Shown here: one piece after another, positions 37,219 to 46,522 of the stretch
Numbering within the stretch: the stretch's first letter is position 1
How the letters are laid out: every line of letters begins with the position of its first letter
Assembly (NCBI RefSeq): GCF_028369055.1
Contig: NZ_JAQNCZ010000003.1
Coordinates: 62,001-126,000, forward strand
Origin: Cognatishimia sp. SS12
Lineage (GTDB): Bacteria > Pseudomonadota > Alphaproteobacteria > Rhodobacterales > Rhodobacteraceae
Direction: 5' to 3'
Length of the DNA: 64,000 nt
Position numbers and translations under genes: made by a program
Notes under the pieces: generated by a model
Seen by the model: only the letters and a program-made list of their open reading frames with translations
Database searches by the model: none
What the model was told of the DNA's origin: nothing

Positions 37219-37866
37219 CTATCGCGGCAGTTGACTTGCGGCACGTGCCAGCGCCTCGATGGCGTCCCAATCCCCGGCATTGACCAAATCATTGGGCGCG
37301 ACCCAGCTGCCGCCAGCACAAACGACATTTGGCAGCGACAGATAGCTTTCTGCATTTTTCGGGCTGACGCCCCCGGTTGGGCAGAACGAAATCTGCGGAA
37401 TGGGCGCGCCGATAGATTTGAGCGCGGGCGCACCGCCGTTGGCCTCGGCAGGGAAAAACTTCAGCATATCATAACCACGTTCCAGCAGACGCATCGCCTC
37501 AGACGAGGTGGCGGCCCCTGGCAACGTTGGCAAGCCTTCGGCTTCGCAGGCGTCCAGCAGCGTATCGGTCGCGCCGGGCGAAACCCCGAATTTCGCCCCT
37601 GCCGCTTTTGCGGCTTTCACATCCGCTGGCGTCAGCAGCGTGCCCGCGCCAACCACACCGCCTTCAACTTTCGCCATCTCGGCAATGACATCCAGCGCAA
37701 CAGGCGTGCGCAAAGTCACTTCGAGCGCCGGAAGGCCGCCGCGCACCAAAGCCTCGGCCAAGGGACGGGCATGGGCGACATCATGCACCACCAAAACCGG
37801 CACAATCGGCGCCAACTGGCAGATCTCGCGGGTCGCAATACTGGCCTCTTGAGGGGATATCGACAT
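37219..37866 (-). CDS. eda: KDPG aldolase
   Basis: Eda splits 2-keto-3-deoxy-6-phosphogluconate into pyruvate and glyceraldehyde 3-phosphate, the last step of the Entner-Doudoroff route. The 215-residue class I aldolase has the catalytic Glu in LEVTLRT, the Schiff-base Lys in MLKFFPAEANGG, and VGAGTLL and ISFCPTGGV, which line the phosphate site. Its ATG shares a base with the edd stop (TAATG), so translation is coupled. It is the last gene of zwf-edd-eda. Confidence 0.96.
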   Translation of the reverse strand: MSISPQEASIATREICQLAPIVPVLVVHDVAHARPLAEALVRGGLPALEVTLRTPVALDVIAEMAKVEGGVVGAGTLLTPADVKAAKAAGAKFGVSPGATDTLLDACEAEGLPTLPGAATSSEAMRLLERGYDMLKFFPAEANGGAPALKSIGAPIPQISFCPTGGVSPKNAESYLSLPNVVCAGGSWVAPNDLVNAGDWDAIEALARAASQLPR

Positions 37867-39677
37867 TAAAATTCTCCGAAGACTGATGCGCCCGTGTCGG
37901 CGGAGCCAACAGCGGCGCGGAAAGATGAAAAGAGCTCACGACCGACCCCGGCCTGATTACCGGATAGATCGGCGGTGACGGGCGTGCGCGCGAGCACACC
38001 GTCGGTCAGGATATTCAGATCGCCGCTGACCGCATCGACACGCAAAAGGTCGCCGTCCTGCAGATAGGCGATCGGGCCGCCATCCAGCGCCTCTGGGCAG
38101 ACATGGATAGCCGAAGGCACCTTGCCGGATGCCCCGGACATGCGCCCATCTGTCACCAGCGCCACCTTTTGCCCACGCCCCTGCATGATCTGCATGATCG
38201 GGGTCAGGCTGTGAAGTTCAGGCATGCCGTTGGCCTTTGGCCCCTGAAAGCGCACGACGATAATGACATCTCCGGTCAGCTCGCCTGCCTTGAACGCTGC
38301 CTTGACCTCTTCTTGATCATGGAACACCCGCACCGGGGCTTCGACCACACGGTGCTCTTCGGCGACGGCAGAGATTTTCATCACGCCCGTACCCAGGTTG
38401 CCCGACAGGCGCGAGAGACCGCCATTGGCTTGAAACGGCTCAGACAAGGGACGCACGATTTTGTCGTTCAGCGATACCTTGGTCCCGGCGCGCCATGTCA
38501 GGCCGTCGTCAGACAGGAAAGGCTCTGCGGTGTAATGTTCAAGGCCTTCGCCTGCGACGGTTTTGGTATCAGGGTGCAGCAGGCCACCATTCAGCAACTC
38601 GCCAATCATATACCCGAGCCCGCCCGCGGCGTGGAAATGGTTCACATCCGCAAGGCCATTTGGATAGACCCGCGCCAAAAGCGGCACCACCCCAGACAAA
38701 TCAGCAAAATCTTCCCAGTCCAGCACAATACCGCCAGCGCGGGCCATCGCCAGCAAATGGATCAACAGGTTGGTGGAGCCGCCCGTGGCCATCAGCCCGA
38801 CAATGCCGTTCACAAAGGCCTTTTCGTCCAGAATATCGCAGGTCGGCGTATAGTTATTGCCGAGGGCCGAGAGCGACAGCGCACGCCGCGCGCCTTCTGC
38901 GGTCAGCGCATCGCGCAGCTCGGTGTTGGGCGTCACAAAGCTGGATCCCGGCAGATGCAGCCCCATGAACTCCATCAGCATCTGATTGGTGTTCGCCGTG
39001 CCGTAGAATGTACAGGTGCCCGGGCCGTGATAGGCGGCCATTTCGGATTTCATCAGCGCATCCCGCCCCACTTCGCCCTTGGCGAACTGCTGACGGACCT
39101 TCGCTTTTTCATCGTTGGAAATGCCGCTGGTCATTGGGCCTGCCGGCACAAACACCGCAGGCAGATGCCCAAAGGCCTGCGCGCCGATCACCAAACCGGG
39201 GACGATCTTGTCGCACACGCCAAGAAAGACGGCTGCGTCAAAAGTGTTGTGGCTCAGCGCCACGCCCGTCGCCATGGCGATAACATCGCGGGAGAACAGG
39301 CTCAACTCCATGCCGGCTTCGCCCTGGGTCACACCATCACACATGGCAGGCACGCCGCCAGCCACCTGCGCTGTGCCCCCGACCGAGCGCGCCGCCTCGC
39401 GCAGCAGCGCGGGATAGCGTTCAAACGGTTGGTGCGCGGACAGCATGTCGTTATAGGCGGTGACAATCCCGAGGTTGCCAGCGTTTTCCGTCGCCAGCCG
39501 GTCCTGATCTTCGCCCGCGCCAGCATAGGCATGCGCCTGTCCGCTGCAGGACAGATGCGCCCGGCTTGGTCCTTTGTGGGTGGCTGCGGCCATACGCGCC
39601 AGATAGGCGCTGCGCGGCGTTTCGCTGCGCTTGATAATGCGCTCGGTTACGGATTGAATGGTGGCGTTCAAGGTCAT
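37866..39677 (-). CDS. edd: 6-phosphogluconate dehydratase
   Basis: Edd turns 6-phosphogluconate into KDPG. The 603-residue protein belongs to the IlvD/Edd family and shows the Edd-type segments [69 protein letters not shown] and [17 protein letters not shown]. Cysteines for the 4Fe-4S cluster fit the C in VCDKIVPG and in GPGTCTFYG. It lies 32 nt after zwf and overlaps eda by one base, completing the operon from glucose 6-phosphate. Confidence 0.97.
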   Translation of the reverse strand: MTLNATIQSVTERIIKRSETPRSAYLARMAAATHKGPSRAHLSCSGQAHAYAGAGEDQDRLATENAGNLGIVTAYNDMLSAHQPFERYPALLREAARSVGGTAQVAGGVPAMCDGVTQGEAGMELSLFSRDVIAMATGVALSHNTFDAAVFLGVCDKIVPGLVIGAQAFGHLPAVFVPAGPMTSGISNDEKAKVRQQFAKGEVGRDALMKSEMAAYHGPGTCTFYGTANTNQMLMEFMGLHLPGSSFVTPNTELRDALTAEGARRALSLSALGNNYTPTCDILDEKAFVNGIVGLMATGGSTNLLIHLLAMARAGGIVLDWEDFADLSGVVPLLARVYPNGLADVNHFHAAGGLGYMIGELLNGGLLHPDTKTVAGEGLEHYTAEPFLSDDGLTWRAGTKVSLNDKIVRPLSEPFQANGGLSRLSGNLGTGVMKISAVAEEHRVVEAPVRVFHDQEEVKAAFKAGELTGDVIIVVRFQGPKANGMPELHSLTPIMQIMQGRGQKVALVTDGRMSGASGKVPSAIHVCPEALDGGPIAYLQDGDLLRVDAVSGDLNILTDGVLARTPVTADLSGNQAGVGRELFSSFRAAVGSADTGASVFGEF

Positions 39678-39709
39678 CTTGGGTCGCTTTCTCTTTTCAG
39701 GTCCGTGGG

Positions 39710-41149
39710 TTAACCGATCGGGCGCCAGCGGCGCTCATCACGGTGCATCAGCAGCAGCGCATCTTCGGGGCCGGAGCCGCCAACGTCATAGGGCTGCGGT
39801 TTCAGGCGGCGTTCGGACCACCCTTCAATGATCGGGTCGGCCCAGGCCCAGGCGGCCTCGACCTCATCGCCGCGCATGAACAAAGTCTGATCGCCGCGGA
39901 TCACATCCATGATCAGCCGCTCATAGGCGTCCTGCGGTTGCTCGGACCCTTTCAGACTGTCAGCAAAGGTCATGTCCAAGGACGCCTCGGTCAGGCGCAT
40001 GCCCCCCGGCCCCGGGTCTTTGATCGTTGTATGCAGCGTCATGCCTTCGTCCGGTTGCAGACGGATCACCAGCACATTGCCCTGCGGCGTTTCCGTACCC
40101 GGGAAAATCATATGCGGCGGCGCGCGGAAGAACACAGCGATTTCCGACAGACGTTCGCGCAGGCATTTGCCGGTGCGCAGGTAGAATGGCGTGCCCGCCC
40201 AGCGCCAATTGGCGACATTCACCTTCATCGCGATAAAGCTTTCGGTGGCGCTGTCCGGGTTGCCGGCATGTTCCAGATAACCGGCCTGATCGCCAGACTT
40301 GCGATATTGTCCGCGCGCAATGTCGGACATGGGGACCGGCTCTAGCGCTTCGATCACTTTGACCTTCTCGTCGCGCACGGCGTTGGGCGTGAATTTTGAC
40401 GGCGGCTCCATCGCGGTCAGGCACAAGAGCTGCATCAGGTGGTTTTGCACCATGTCGCGCATTGCGCCGGATTGGTCATAATATTCGCCGCGCCCGTCCA
40501 CCGACAGGCTTTCTGAAACCGTGATCTGCACATGATCAATGTGCGATGCATTCCACAGCGGTTCAAACAGCGAATTGGCAAAGCGCAGCGCCATCAGGTT
40601 CTGCACGGTTTCTTTGCCCAGATAATGGTCAATGCGGTAAATCTGGTGCTCTTGGAAACAGGCGCGCAGCTCGGCATTCAGCTCTTTGGCGGAGGCCAGA
40701 TCGTGACCAAAGGGCTTTTCCACCACAATGCGACTGTCGGGCGTGGCAATGCCGCGATCTTTCAAACGGCGCGCAATCGGGCCGAAGAAGCGCGGGGCAA
40801 CAGACAGATAGAAGGCACGCACAGCATCGTCGCGGACCGCCGCTGTCAGGGCCTCCCAACCACGATCCCCTGCAGCATCCAGCGAGATATAATCCACCAA
40901 ATCAAGAAAACCGGTCAGCGTGGCATCATCACCTGCCCCAGCCTCAAGCAGGCTTTGGCGCACGATGTCTTGAAACTCGGCGCGCGCATGTTCTGATCGC
41001 GAAACCCCGAGGATCTGACTGCTTTGATCAAATTGCCCCGCAACAAACCGGTGATACAGCCCCGGCCATATCTTGCGCCGGGCAAGGTCGCCCGTCGCGC
41101 CAAACAGCACCAGGTCAAAGGAATTAACCGGGATGACTCGTGAAACCAT
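39710..41149 (-). CDS. zwf: Glucose-6-phosphate 1-dehydrogenase
   Basis: Zwf oxidises glucose 6-phosphate to 6-phosphogluconolactone with NAD(P)+. The 479-residue enzyme has the dinucleotide motif LFGATGDLARRKIWP (Gly-Ala-Thr-Gly-Asp), the substrate signature YRIDHYLGKETVQN, EKPFGHD, and the C-terminal region MRGDEVEAAWAWADPI. An AGGAGG site lies 5 nt before the ATG. It heads zwf-edd-eda. The lactonase gene pgl, often next to zwf, is absent here, so the lactone step must be encoded elsewhere or be spontaneous. Confidence 0.97.
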   Translation of the reverse strand: MVSRVIPVNSFDLVLFGATGDLARRKIWPGLYHRFVAGQFDQSSQILGVSRSEHARAEFQDIVRQSLLEAGAGDDATLTGFLDLVDYISLDAAGDRGWEALTAAVRDDAVRAFYLSVAPRFFGPIARRLKDRGIATPDSRIVVEKPFGHDLASAKELNAELRACFQEHQIYRIDHYLGKETVQNLMALRFANSLFEPLWNASHIDHVQITVSESLSVDGRGEYYDQSGAMRDMVQNHLMQLLCLTAMEPPSKFTPNAVRDEKVKVIEALEPVPMSDIARGQYRKSGDQAGYLEHAGNPDSATESFIAMKVNVANWRWAGTPFYLRTGKCLRERLSEIAVFFRAPPHMIFPGTETPQGNVLVIRLQPDEGMTLHTTIKDPGPGGMRLTEASLDMTFADSLKGSEQPQDAYERLIMDVIRGDQTLFMRGDEVEAAWAWADPIIEGWSERRLKPQPYDVGGSGPEDALLLMHRDERRWRPIG

Positions 41150-41293
41150 CGTTTCCTCCTAGATACGTCACCGACGTAGCGCAATAGATGAGGAAATCGC
41201 GCGCAAAACACAGAGAGGCCGCGCAGCGCTGCGCAACCAATCCAGAATGGCCATGTCTCTCCCCATCACAGCGCGCCGATCACGACTCGCGAA

Positions 41294-41332
41294 TGATAGC
41301 GCTAACATAGCGTTATTTTACGATATCCACAA
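41294..41332 (-). promoter_or_regulatory. zwf promoter with overlapping LacI-type operator
   Basis: On the minus strand, TTGTGG (-35, complement of 41327-41332) and TATGTT (-10, complement of 41304-41309) are 17 bp apart, about 145 nt before the zwf start. Covering the -10 and the likely start point is TGATAGCGCTAACA (41294-41307), whose TAGCGCTA core is a perfect palindrome with the central CG typical of LacI/GalR operators. A second related half-site set (TAAC, 5 bp, GTTA; 41303-41315) overlaps it. I infer repression of zwf-edd-eda by a LacI-family sugar regulator that is not in this window. Confidence 0.55.
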
Positions 41333-41363
41333 GGTATCCGATTTCGAATTTTCGGCACCGCAA

Positions 41364-41391
41364 ATAAAAAGCGGCCTGCAGGGGCCGCTTT
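41364..41391 (-). terminator. Rho-independent terminator after the complex I subunit gene
   Basis: A 9-bp stem (AAAGCGGCC) with a 6-nt loop is followed on the minus strand by GCTTTTTATTTG. It lies 24 nt past the stop codon and upstream of the zwf promoter. Confidence 0.85.
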
Positions 41392-41414
41392 CGGAAAGCC
41401 AAGCGTCAGCGCGG

Positions 41415-41726
41415 TCAGTGGGTCCAGGGGGCGCGACGGTCGGTTGCGAAGTTTTCGCCATAGCCGCCCTTGCGGATCACAGGCTTGCGCTTGTTCGGTT
41501 CCGTCACCTGCGCCTGAATGCCATGTTCCTTTGCGTATTCCAGCGCCGCTTCTTTGCTGGAAAACCGTAGTTTGACCTGAGATTGCGTATCGTTTGAGCC
41601 GGTCCAGCCCATCAGGGGATCAATATCGCGTGCCGCCGCCTGCGCATATTCCAGCACCCAGGTTTTGGTCTTTGCAGTGCCCGAGGTCATGGCGTTTCGG
41701 GCAGGCTGATAAATTCGTGCGATCAT
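41415..41726 (-). CDS. NDUFS4/NuoQ-type complex I accessory subunit (ETC_C1 family)
   Basis: The 103-residue protein matches the alphaproteobacterial and mitochondrial 18-kDa NDUFS4-like subunit of NADH dehydrogenase I. The markers are [14 protein letters not shown] at the N-terminus, [43 protein letters not shown] and the C-terminal [12 protein letters not shown]. It is peripheral to the membrane arm junction and stabilises complex I; this role comes from the family. AGGAG lies 6 nt before the ATG. It is monocistronic, with a terminator behind it and a long AT-rich gap in front. Confidence 0.93.
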   Translation of the reverse strand: MIARIYQPARNAMTSGTAKTKTWVLEYAQAAARDIDPLMGWTGSNDTQSQVKLRFSSKEAALEYAKEHGIQAQVTEPNKRKPVIRKGGYGENFATDRRAPWTH

Positions 41727-42276
41727 CTCGAACTCCTAGAACTTTGGGCTTTATCTGAAATTTGCGCGCCAGCGGCAAGGGGGATTTGCCCAAACAGGCC
41801 GTGATTTTCCGCCAAATGCGGCATCCATGCCGTGGCTTTGGCGCACAAATGCGCTTTGCCGTTCCAGGCGGCAATGCGAAATCATATTCGGGAGACGTCA
41901 AGCGGTCTTGGTTGCCGATCAGCCCACGGGGAGCGAGGGGTATTTGTGGTCTTTTCAGCAACCAAGCGCTGCTTGCACCCTGAATATACGAATTATGTGA
42001 AACTCTTAGCAACCAAAGTTTGGAATAAAAATTCAATCCAATCCGGATTTCTTTCCAATTCTTTCACACCGCAGGTCTTTTGGTTTGGATTGAACGACTT
42101 AGGTTCATTATTTGATTGGGCGGTAAAACACCAATAAGTTGACTTAGCGTCACTTTCGGTAACTTCAGACCGGATCACAGGCTGCGACATTCTCGCGCAC
42201 CCGCAGCAAATGCTACGAGATCAAGAGCCTGCGGAGGGATTCGATTCCCGCTAGCGCCCCGAAACCTGTACAGAGC

Positions 42277-42308
42277 CCCCTCAATCACACGCCGCCCGCA
42301 TTGAGGGG
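42277..42308. other. Hairpin in the uvrB upstream region
   Basis: A perfect 9-bp inverted repeat (CCCCTCAAT and ATTGAGGGG) flanks a 14-nt loop. No T-run follows on the plus strand, so it is not a standard terminator. It ends 9 nt before the LexA-like site and 50 nt before uvrB. It could be an operator or a leader structure. Confidence 0.35.
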
Positions 42309-42316
42309 TTGCAAGA

Positions 42317-42331
42317 GAACAAAAACAGATC
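42317..42331 (+). promoter_or_regulatory. Candidate LexA (SOS) box of uvrB
   Basis: Alphaproteobacterial LexA binds the direct repeat GTTC-N7-GTTC, which reads GAAC-N7-GAAC on the other strand. Here GAAC (42317-42320), seven bases, then GATC (42328-42331) matches with one mismatch. It lies 27 nt before the uvrB start, where SOS control is expected. Confidence 0.4.
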
Positions 42332-42358
42332 AAATTATGGGGCAGCAAAGGAAACCGC

Positions 42359-44542
42359 ATGTCTCAACCCAGCACCGATATTCAGATTCCAGCCAAACCA
42401 ATCCCCGCCCGCGAAAAGCTGGAAGGCGGCAAGCGGTTTGTCATGAATACCGAGTTTACCCCCGCAGGCGATCAGCCCACCGCAATTGCTGAGCTGAGTG
42501 GCGGCATCAAGGACGGCGAACGCGATCAGGTGCTGCTTGGGGCGACGGGTACCGGCAAGACCTTTACCATGGCCAAGGTGATCGAAGAGACCCAGCGCCC
42601 CGCGATCATCCTCGCGCCCAACAAAACCCTCGCGGCGCAGCTTTACGGCGAATTCAAAGGCTTCTTTCCCGAAAACTCGGTCGAATATTTCGTGTCCTTC
42701 TATGACTATTACCAGCCCGAAGCCTACGTGCCGCGCAGCGACACCTATATTGAGAAAGAAAGCCAGATCAACGAACAGATCGACCGCATGCGCCATGCGG
42801 CCACCCGCTCCCTGCTGGAGCGGGATGATGTGATCATCGTGGCCTCTGTGTCCTGCATCTATGGCATCGGCTCTGTCGAGACATATTCGGCCATGACGCA
42901 GGATCTGGAAGCGGGCAAAGAGTATGACCAGCGCACCGTCATGGCCGACCTTGTGGCGCAGCAATACCGGCGCAATGATCAGGCATTTCAACGCGGCTCT
43001 TTCCGGGTGCGTGGCGACAGCCTCGAAATTTTCCCGGCCCACCTTGAGGATCGTGCCTGGCGGCTGTCATTCTTTGGCGAAGAGCTGGAAAGCATCACCG
43101 AATTTGATCCGCTGACGGGGGAGCGCACCGGGACATTCGACAAGATCCGCGTCTATGCTAATTCCCACTACGTCACGCCGAAACCAACGCTGCAGCAGGC
43201 CATTGTCAACATCAAGAACGAGCTGCGCATGCGGCTGGATCAACTGGTCTCAGACGGCAAACTGCTGGAAGCGCAACGACTGGAGCAGCGGACAAATTTC
43301 GATCTTGAGATGCTGGAAGCGCAAGGTTTTTGCAACGGTATCGAAAACTATTCGCGGTATCTGACGGGCCGTGCCCCGGGGGAGCCGCCCCCCACCCTGT
43401 TTGAATTCATCCCCGACAATGCGATTGTCTTTGCAGATGAAAGCCATGTGTCCGTGCCCCAAATCGGCGCGATGTACAAAGGCGACCACCGACGCAAATT
43501 CACCCTAGCGGAACATGGCTTCCGCCTGCCCTCCTGCATGGACAACCGCCCGCTGAAGTTTGAGGAATGGGACGCCATGCGCCCGCAGTCGATCTTTGTG
43601 TCGGCCACCCCCGCCGCTTGGGAGCTTGAGCAATCTGGCGGCGTGTTCACCGAACAGGTCATTCGCCCCACCGGCCTTTTGGACCCTGAGGTCGAAATCC
43701 GTCCGGTCGAGATGCAGGTCGATGACCTGCTGGATGAAATCCGCAAGGTCAGCGCCAATGGCTTCCGCACCTTGGTGACAACACTCACCAAGCGTATGGC
43801 CGAGGATCTGACCGAATATCTGCACGAACAGGGCATCAAAGTGCGCTATATGCACAGCGATATCGACACGCTCGAACGGATCGAAATCCTGCGCGATCTG
43901 CGCCTAGGGGCGTTTGATGTGCTGATCGGCATCAACCTTTTGCGCGAAGGGCTCGACATCCCGGAATGTGGTCTGGTGGCTATTTTGGACGCGGACAAAG
44001 AAGGCTTCTTGCGGTCCGAAACCTCACTTGTGCAAACCATTGGCCGCGCCGCGCGCAACGCCGAGGGGCGCGTGATCATGTATGCCGACCGCATGACCGG
44101 CAGCATGGAGCGCGCGCTGAGAGAGACCGACCGCCGGCGCACCAAGCAGATTGCTTACAACGAAGCGCATGGCATCACCCCCGCGACTGTCAAAAAGAAC
44201 GTCGAAGATGTGCTTTCTGGTCTGTATCAAGGCGACACTGATATGTCGCGCGTCACCGCCACAATCGACAAACCCATGCACGGTGCCAACCTTGAGGCGC
44301 ACCTGAACGGGCTGCGTGAAGACATGCGCAAAGCCGCTGAGAACCTTGAGTTTGAAGAAGCCGCCCGTCTGCGCGATGAGGTCAAGCGACTGGAAGCGGT
44401 GGATCTTGTTGTCGCCGATGATCCACTGGCGCGGCAATCGGCGGTCGATATGGCCGTGGACAGCGCCACGAAACCCAAGGGCCGCTCCACAGCCGGTCGG
44501 CCAGGGCAGCGTGGCGGCAACGTACGCCGCCGCCGCAGTTAG
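42359..44542 (+). CDS. uvrB: Excinuclease ABC subunit B
   Basis: UvrB verifies DNA damage and loads UvrC in nucleotide excision repair. The 727-residue protein has Walker [10 protein letters not shown] (about residue 61), the beta-hairpin region [24 protein letters not shown] (helicase motif II), the domain signature [34 protein letters not shown], and the C-terminal UVR motif ([23 protein letters not shown]) that contacts UvrC. The tail after residue 690 is Arg/Gly-rich. A good AAAGGA site precedes the ATG. It is a single gene, convergent with the UspA gene. Confidence 0.98.
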   Translation: MSQPSTDIQIPAKPIPAREKLEGGKRFVMNTEFTPAGDQPTAIAELSGGIKDGERDQVLLGATGTGKTFTMAKVIEETQRPAIILAPNKTLAAQLYGEFKGFFPENSVEYFVSFYDYYQPEAYVPRSDTYIEKESQINEQIDRMRHAATRSLLERDDVIIVASVSCIYGIGSVETYSAMTQDLEAGKEYDQRTVMADLVAQQYRRNDQAFQRGSFRVRGDSLEIFPAHLEDRAWRLSFFGEELESITEFDPLTGERTGTFDKIRVYANSHYVTPKPTLQQAIVNIKNELRMRLDQLVSDGKLLEAQRLEQRTNFDLEMLEAQGFCNGIENYSRYLTGRAPGEPPPTLFEFIPDNAIVFADESHVSVPQIGAMYKGDHRRKFTLAEHGFRLPSCMDNRPLKFEEWDAMRPQSIFVSATPAAWELEQSGGVFTEQVIRPTGLLDPEVEIRPVEMQVDDLLDEIRKVSANGFRTLVTTLTKRMAEDLTEYLHEQGIKVRYMHSDIDTLERIEILRDLRLGAFDVLIGINLLREGLDIPECGLVAILDADKEGFLRSETSLVQTIGRAARNAEGRVIMYADRMTGSMERALRETDRRRTKQIAYNEAHGITPATVKKNVEDVLSGLYQGDTDMSRVTATIDKPMHGANLEAHLNGLREDMRKAAENLEFEEAARLRDEVKRLEAVDLVVADDPLARQSAVDMAVDSATKPKGRSTAGRPGQRGGNVRRRRS

Positions 44543-44554
44543 ATCGGAAAGCGA

Positions 44555-44962
44555 TCAGCGCACCAGATGCACGGCGCAGCGCCCGTGACGCAGCACCTGC
44601 GCCGCGGTGGAGCCCAGCAGCTCTTCTTGCGGGCCCGCCCGGTGTGACGCCATGACGATGCAATCCACATTGTGCTCTTTGGCCCAATTCAGAATGCTGC
44701 GCCCCGGCTGCCCCTCCAGCACGATCCCCTTGGCGTTCGGCAGACCGCGCGCCATATCGGTCATCGCGGCCTCAATCGTGTCCTGGGCATCATGTCGGTA
44801 GCCCGCGGGCAGGTAACTGCTGGCATATTTGGGGATGGGTGCCATCACATGCAGCAAGGTCACAACCGTCTCAGCATGCGCCAAGGCCGCGGCGGCCCGC
44901 AGAACATCATCCGTGTTCTTATCCTCGTCAAACGAGAGCGGGATCAGAATGCGATCATACAT
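44555..44962 (-). CDS. Universal stress protein (UspA family)
   Basis: The 135-residue protein has the Usp fold: YDRILIPLSFDEDKNTDDVL at the N-terminus, TLLHVMAPIP as strand 2, and IVMASHRAGPQEELLGSTAAQVLRHGRCAVHLVR at the C-terminus. The ATP-binding variant signature is Gly-x2-Gly-x9-Gly-Ser/Thr; here the first Gly is replaced in SHRAGPQEELLGST, so nucleotide binding is uncertain. It lies 8 nt after the monooxygenase-like gene, probably in one transcript, and its stop faces the uvrB stop. Confidence 0.92.
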   Translation of the reverse strand: MYDRILIPLSFDEDKNTDDVLRAAAALAHAETVVTLLHVMAPIPKYASSYLPAGYRHDAQDTIEAAMTDMARGLPNAKGIVLEGQPGRSILNWAKEHNVDCIVMASHRAGPQEELLGSTAAQVLRHGRCAVHLVR

Positions 44963-44970
44963 GGGCGTGG

Positions 44971-45288
44971 CTAGAAGGTCGCGGCGACGTCATACATCAC
45001 CGGTTCAAAGGTCTTGCACATCTCATTGAACCGCCGATTCCGTTCGCGCATTTCAGGGGTGCGCAGCATGGCTTGGAAATCTTCCCGTTTGGCCCATTGC
45101 GAATAATTGGCGATACGTGTCTGGGCGTCATTCACATGGATGCCAGCCGCAATGAACCCCGGCTGGTTGGAGATGAACAAATCATAGGCCTCCGTCAGCG
45201 CATCCACCAGGTCCTGACAGGTTCCAGGCGTGACCTCAAATGTGGTGATAACCGTCTGACGCAATTCGCCTTTTCGAATGGTTGGCAT
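44971..45288 (-). CDS. Antibiotic biosynthesis monooxygenase (ABM) family protein
   Basis: The 105-residue protein fits the dimeric alpha-beta barrel ABM fold: an N-terminal strand LRQTVITTFEVTPGTCQDLVDALTEAY, a middle strand PGFIAAGIHVNDAQTRIANYSQWAKREDFQAM, and a final VMYDVAATF strand. Proteins of this fold act as cofactor-free oxygenases, haem-degrading enzymes or small binding proteins. No substrate can be given. It is the first gene of a pair with the UspA gene (8 nt apart), which suggests a stress-related role. Confidence 0.8.
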   Translation of the reverse strand: MPTIRKGELRQTVITTFEVTPGTCQDLVDALTEAYDLFISNQPGFIAAGIHVNDAQTRIANYSQWAKREDFQAMLRTPEMRERNRRFNEMCKTFEPVMYDVAATF

Positions 45289-45431
45289 ATGTTCCTCCCT
45301 GACTTTTCCTCAGCTTAACGCTGTTGCACGGGCAAGCGCTATCGAAATTTCTCCGAAACGGACTTTGCCCGCAACCAGAATTCCCGTATTCCGGGAGTAT
45401 CGATATATTTTAATAGCTTATTGGACGATTT

Positions 45432-46091
45432 ATGCGTTGGCTCAGCCTTATTATTGCAACCTGTCTTGCCACCCCGATTGCAGCGAACCCCTGGCTGCGC
45501 GATGAGGGCAGCAGCTTTCTGTCCCTTGAGGACACCAGCCGCTATAGCGAAAGCGGCACCTTGCAGGACCGCTATTCAAGCGTCTTTTTCGAATATGGGC
45601 TGTCGCGCGACACCACCCTGATATTCCACGCCGGGATTGACCGCAGCGACAACATCGATGCCGTCGTCAGCCTAAAACGCAGTCTCTTCGCCACCGAGGG
45701 CGGGCCCCGTGCCTCCTATGAACTGGGCATTGGGCAACGCGATGTGTCCGGGCAGGCCCGTGCCTTTGTGCGCGCGGGGGCGGCGATCGGCAGCGGCATT
45801 TCGTTTGGGGCGCGCAGCGGTTGGGTCAGCCTGATGGGCTATCATGATTTTCAAGACGTCGGCAGCACCAGCAAGGTCGAAGCGACGCTGGGGCTAAATG
45901 GCACGGGCGGCTGGAAATACATCCTGCAAGCCACGGCCGACAAACTCGATGGCCGCGATTGGCAGGGTCGTCTTGCGCCAAGCATTGCGATCCCGCTCAG
46001 CGCAGAGACCCATCTGCTGGTCGGTCTTTACACCGAAAGTCGCGCGCCAGCGGATATCGGCCTAAAAGTCGGCGTTTGGCAGGAATTCTAA
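45432..46091 (+). CDS. Exported beta-strand-rich protein, likely outer-membrane barrel
   Basis: I do not recognise a named family. The 219-residue protein has a signal peptide (about 1-18, ending PIAANP) and then alternating hydrophobic/polar stretches of the kind seen in outer-membrane barrels (SSVFFEYGLSRDTTLIFHAGI, ASYELGIGQRDVSGQARAFV, THLLVGLYTESRAPADIGLKVGVWQEF). The last residue is Phe, as in BAM-inserted barrels. About eight to ten strands are possible. It is followed by another small exported protein (46196). No neighbour suggests a function. Confidence 0.7.
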   Translation: MRWLSLIIATCLATPIAANPWLRDEGSSFLSLEDTSRYSESGTLQDRYSSVFFEYGLSRDTTLIFHAGIDRSDNIDAVVSLKRSLFATEGGPRASYELGIGQRDVSGQARAFVRAGAAIGSGISFGARSGWVSLMGYHDFQDVGSTSKVEATLGLNGTGGWKYILQATADKLDGRDWQGRLAPSIAIPLSAETHLLVGLYTESRAPADIGLKVGVWQEF

Positions 46092-46195
46092 GGCCAGCCA
46101 GCCGTTTGAACCCCACTTTGAAAAATCGCGAATCTCTGGCATAATTGCGCGTATAAACACACGCGCAAAGCGCGGACATGCATAAGAGGCTCGAG

Positions 46196-46516
46196 ATGAA
46201 ACCACTCATTCTGAGTATGGCACTGGCGGTTGCGCTGGTCCCGTTACAGGCAGAGATCACCCAGGCAGGCCCTATTTCTACCGCCTGCATCAAATCAGAT
46301 CGCAAAGCCGTATCCCGGCGGCTGTGCAATTGCTTGCAAAGCGTCGCGAACAGCGAATTGTCGCGCTCTGATCAACGCATTGCGGCAAGCTTTTTCAAAG
46401 ACCCGCACAAGGCGCAGGAAATTCGTCAATCTGATCGCCGCACCCATGAGAAGTTCTGGTTGCGCTACAAGGGGTACGGGCAGACCGTGGCCGCCGCCTG
46501 CACGCAGCGTAGCTGA
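46196..46516 (+). CDS. Small exported cysteine-containing protein of unknown function
   Basis: With ATG 46196 (GAGG site 6 nt upstream) the product is 106 residues. It has a signal peptide (about 1-20, cleavage near AEITQA), and a mature domain with four cysteines (TACIKSD, LCNCLQ and AAACTQ) that could make two disulfides. The core reads LSRSDQRIAASFFKDPHKAQEIRQSD, then HEKFWLRYKGYG. The pattern is familiar from Rhodobacteraceae small periplasmic proteins, but I know of no function. The stop lies 6 nt from that of the convergent HisD-like gene. Confidence 0.7.
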   Translation: MKPLILSMALAVALVPLQAEITQAGPISTACIKSDRKAVSRRLCNCLQSVANSELSRSDQRIAASFFKDPHKAQEIRQSDRRTHEKFWLRYKGYGQTVAAACTQRS

Positions 46517-46522
46517 TCGCCC

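Larger units (their letters stand above)
41727..42358. other. 632-bp intergenic gap with AT-rich core and tRNA T-arm-like sequence
   Basis: I see no supported gene here. About 41980-42180 is clearly AT-rich (below 40% GC by eye) against roughly 60% around it. Near the right end, about 42232-42256, GGATTCGATTCCC followed by GCTAGCGCC looks like the T arm and 3' acceptor strand of a tRNA, but the expected G-C pair closing the loop is broken, no matching 5' acceptor strand is found upstream, and no CCA follows. It may be a relic of a tRNA or of an integrated element. The part next to uvrB holds a hairpin and a LexA-like site, listed separately. Confidence 0.5.

Noticed and set aside
38103-39713. 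536-codon open frame on the plus strand
   Set aside because: It is the mirror of edd, which has full family motifs in the other strand. The antisense product is His/Arg/Gln-rich and unlike any protein.
42175-42265. Possible tRNA gene
   Set aside because: Only a T-arm-like and acceptor-like 3' part can be made out. The T-loop closing pair is mismatched, no matching 5' acceptor strand or anticodon arm is found, and no CCA follows.
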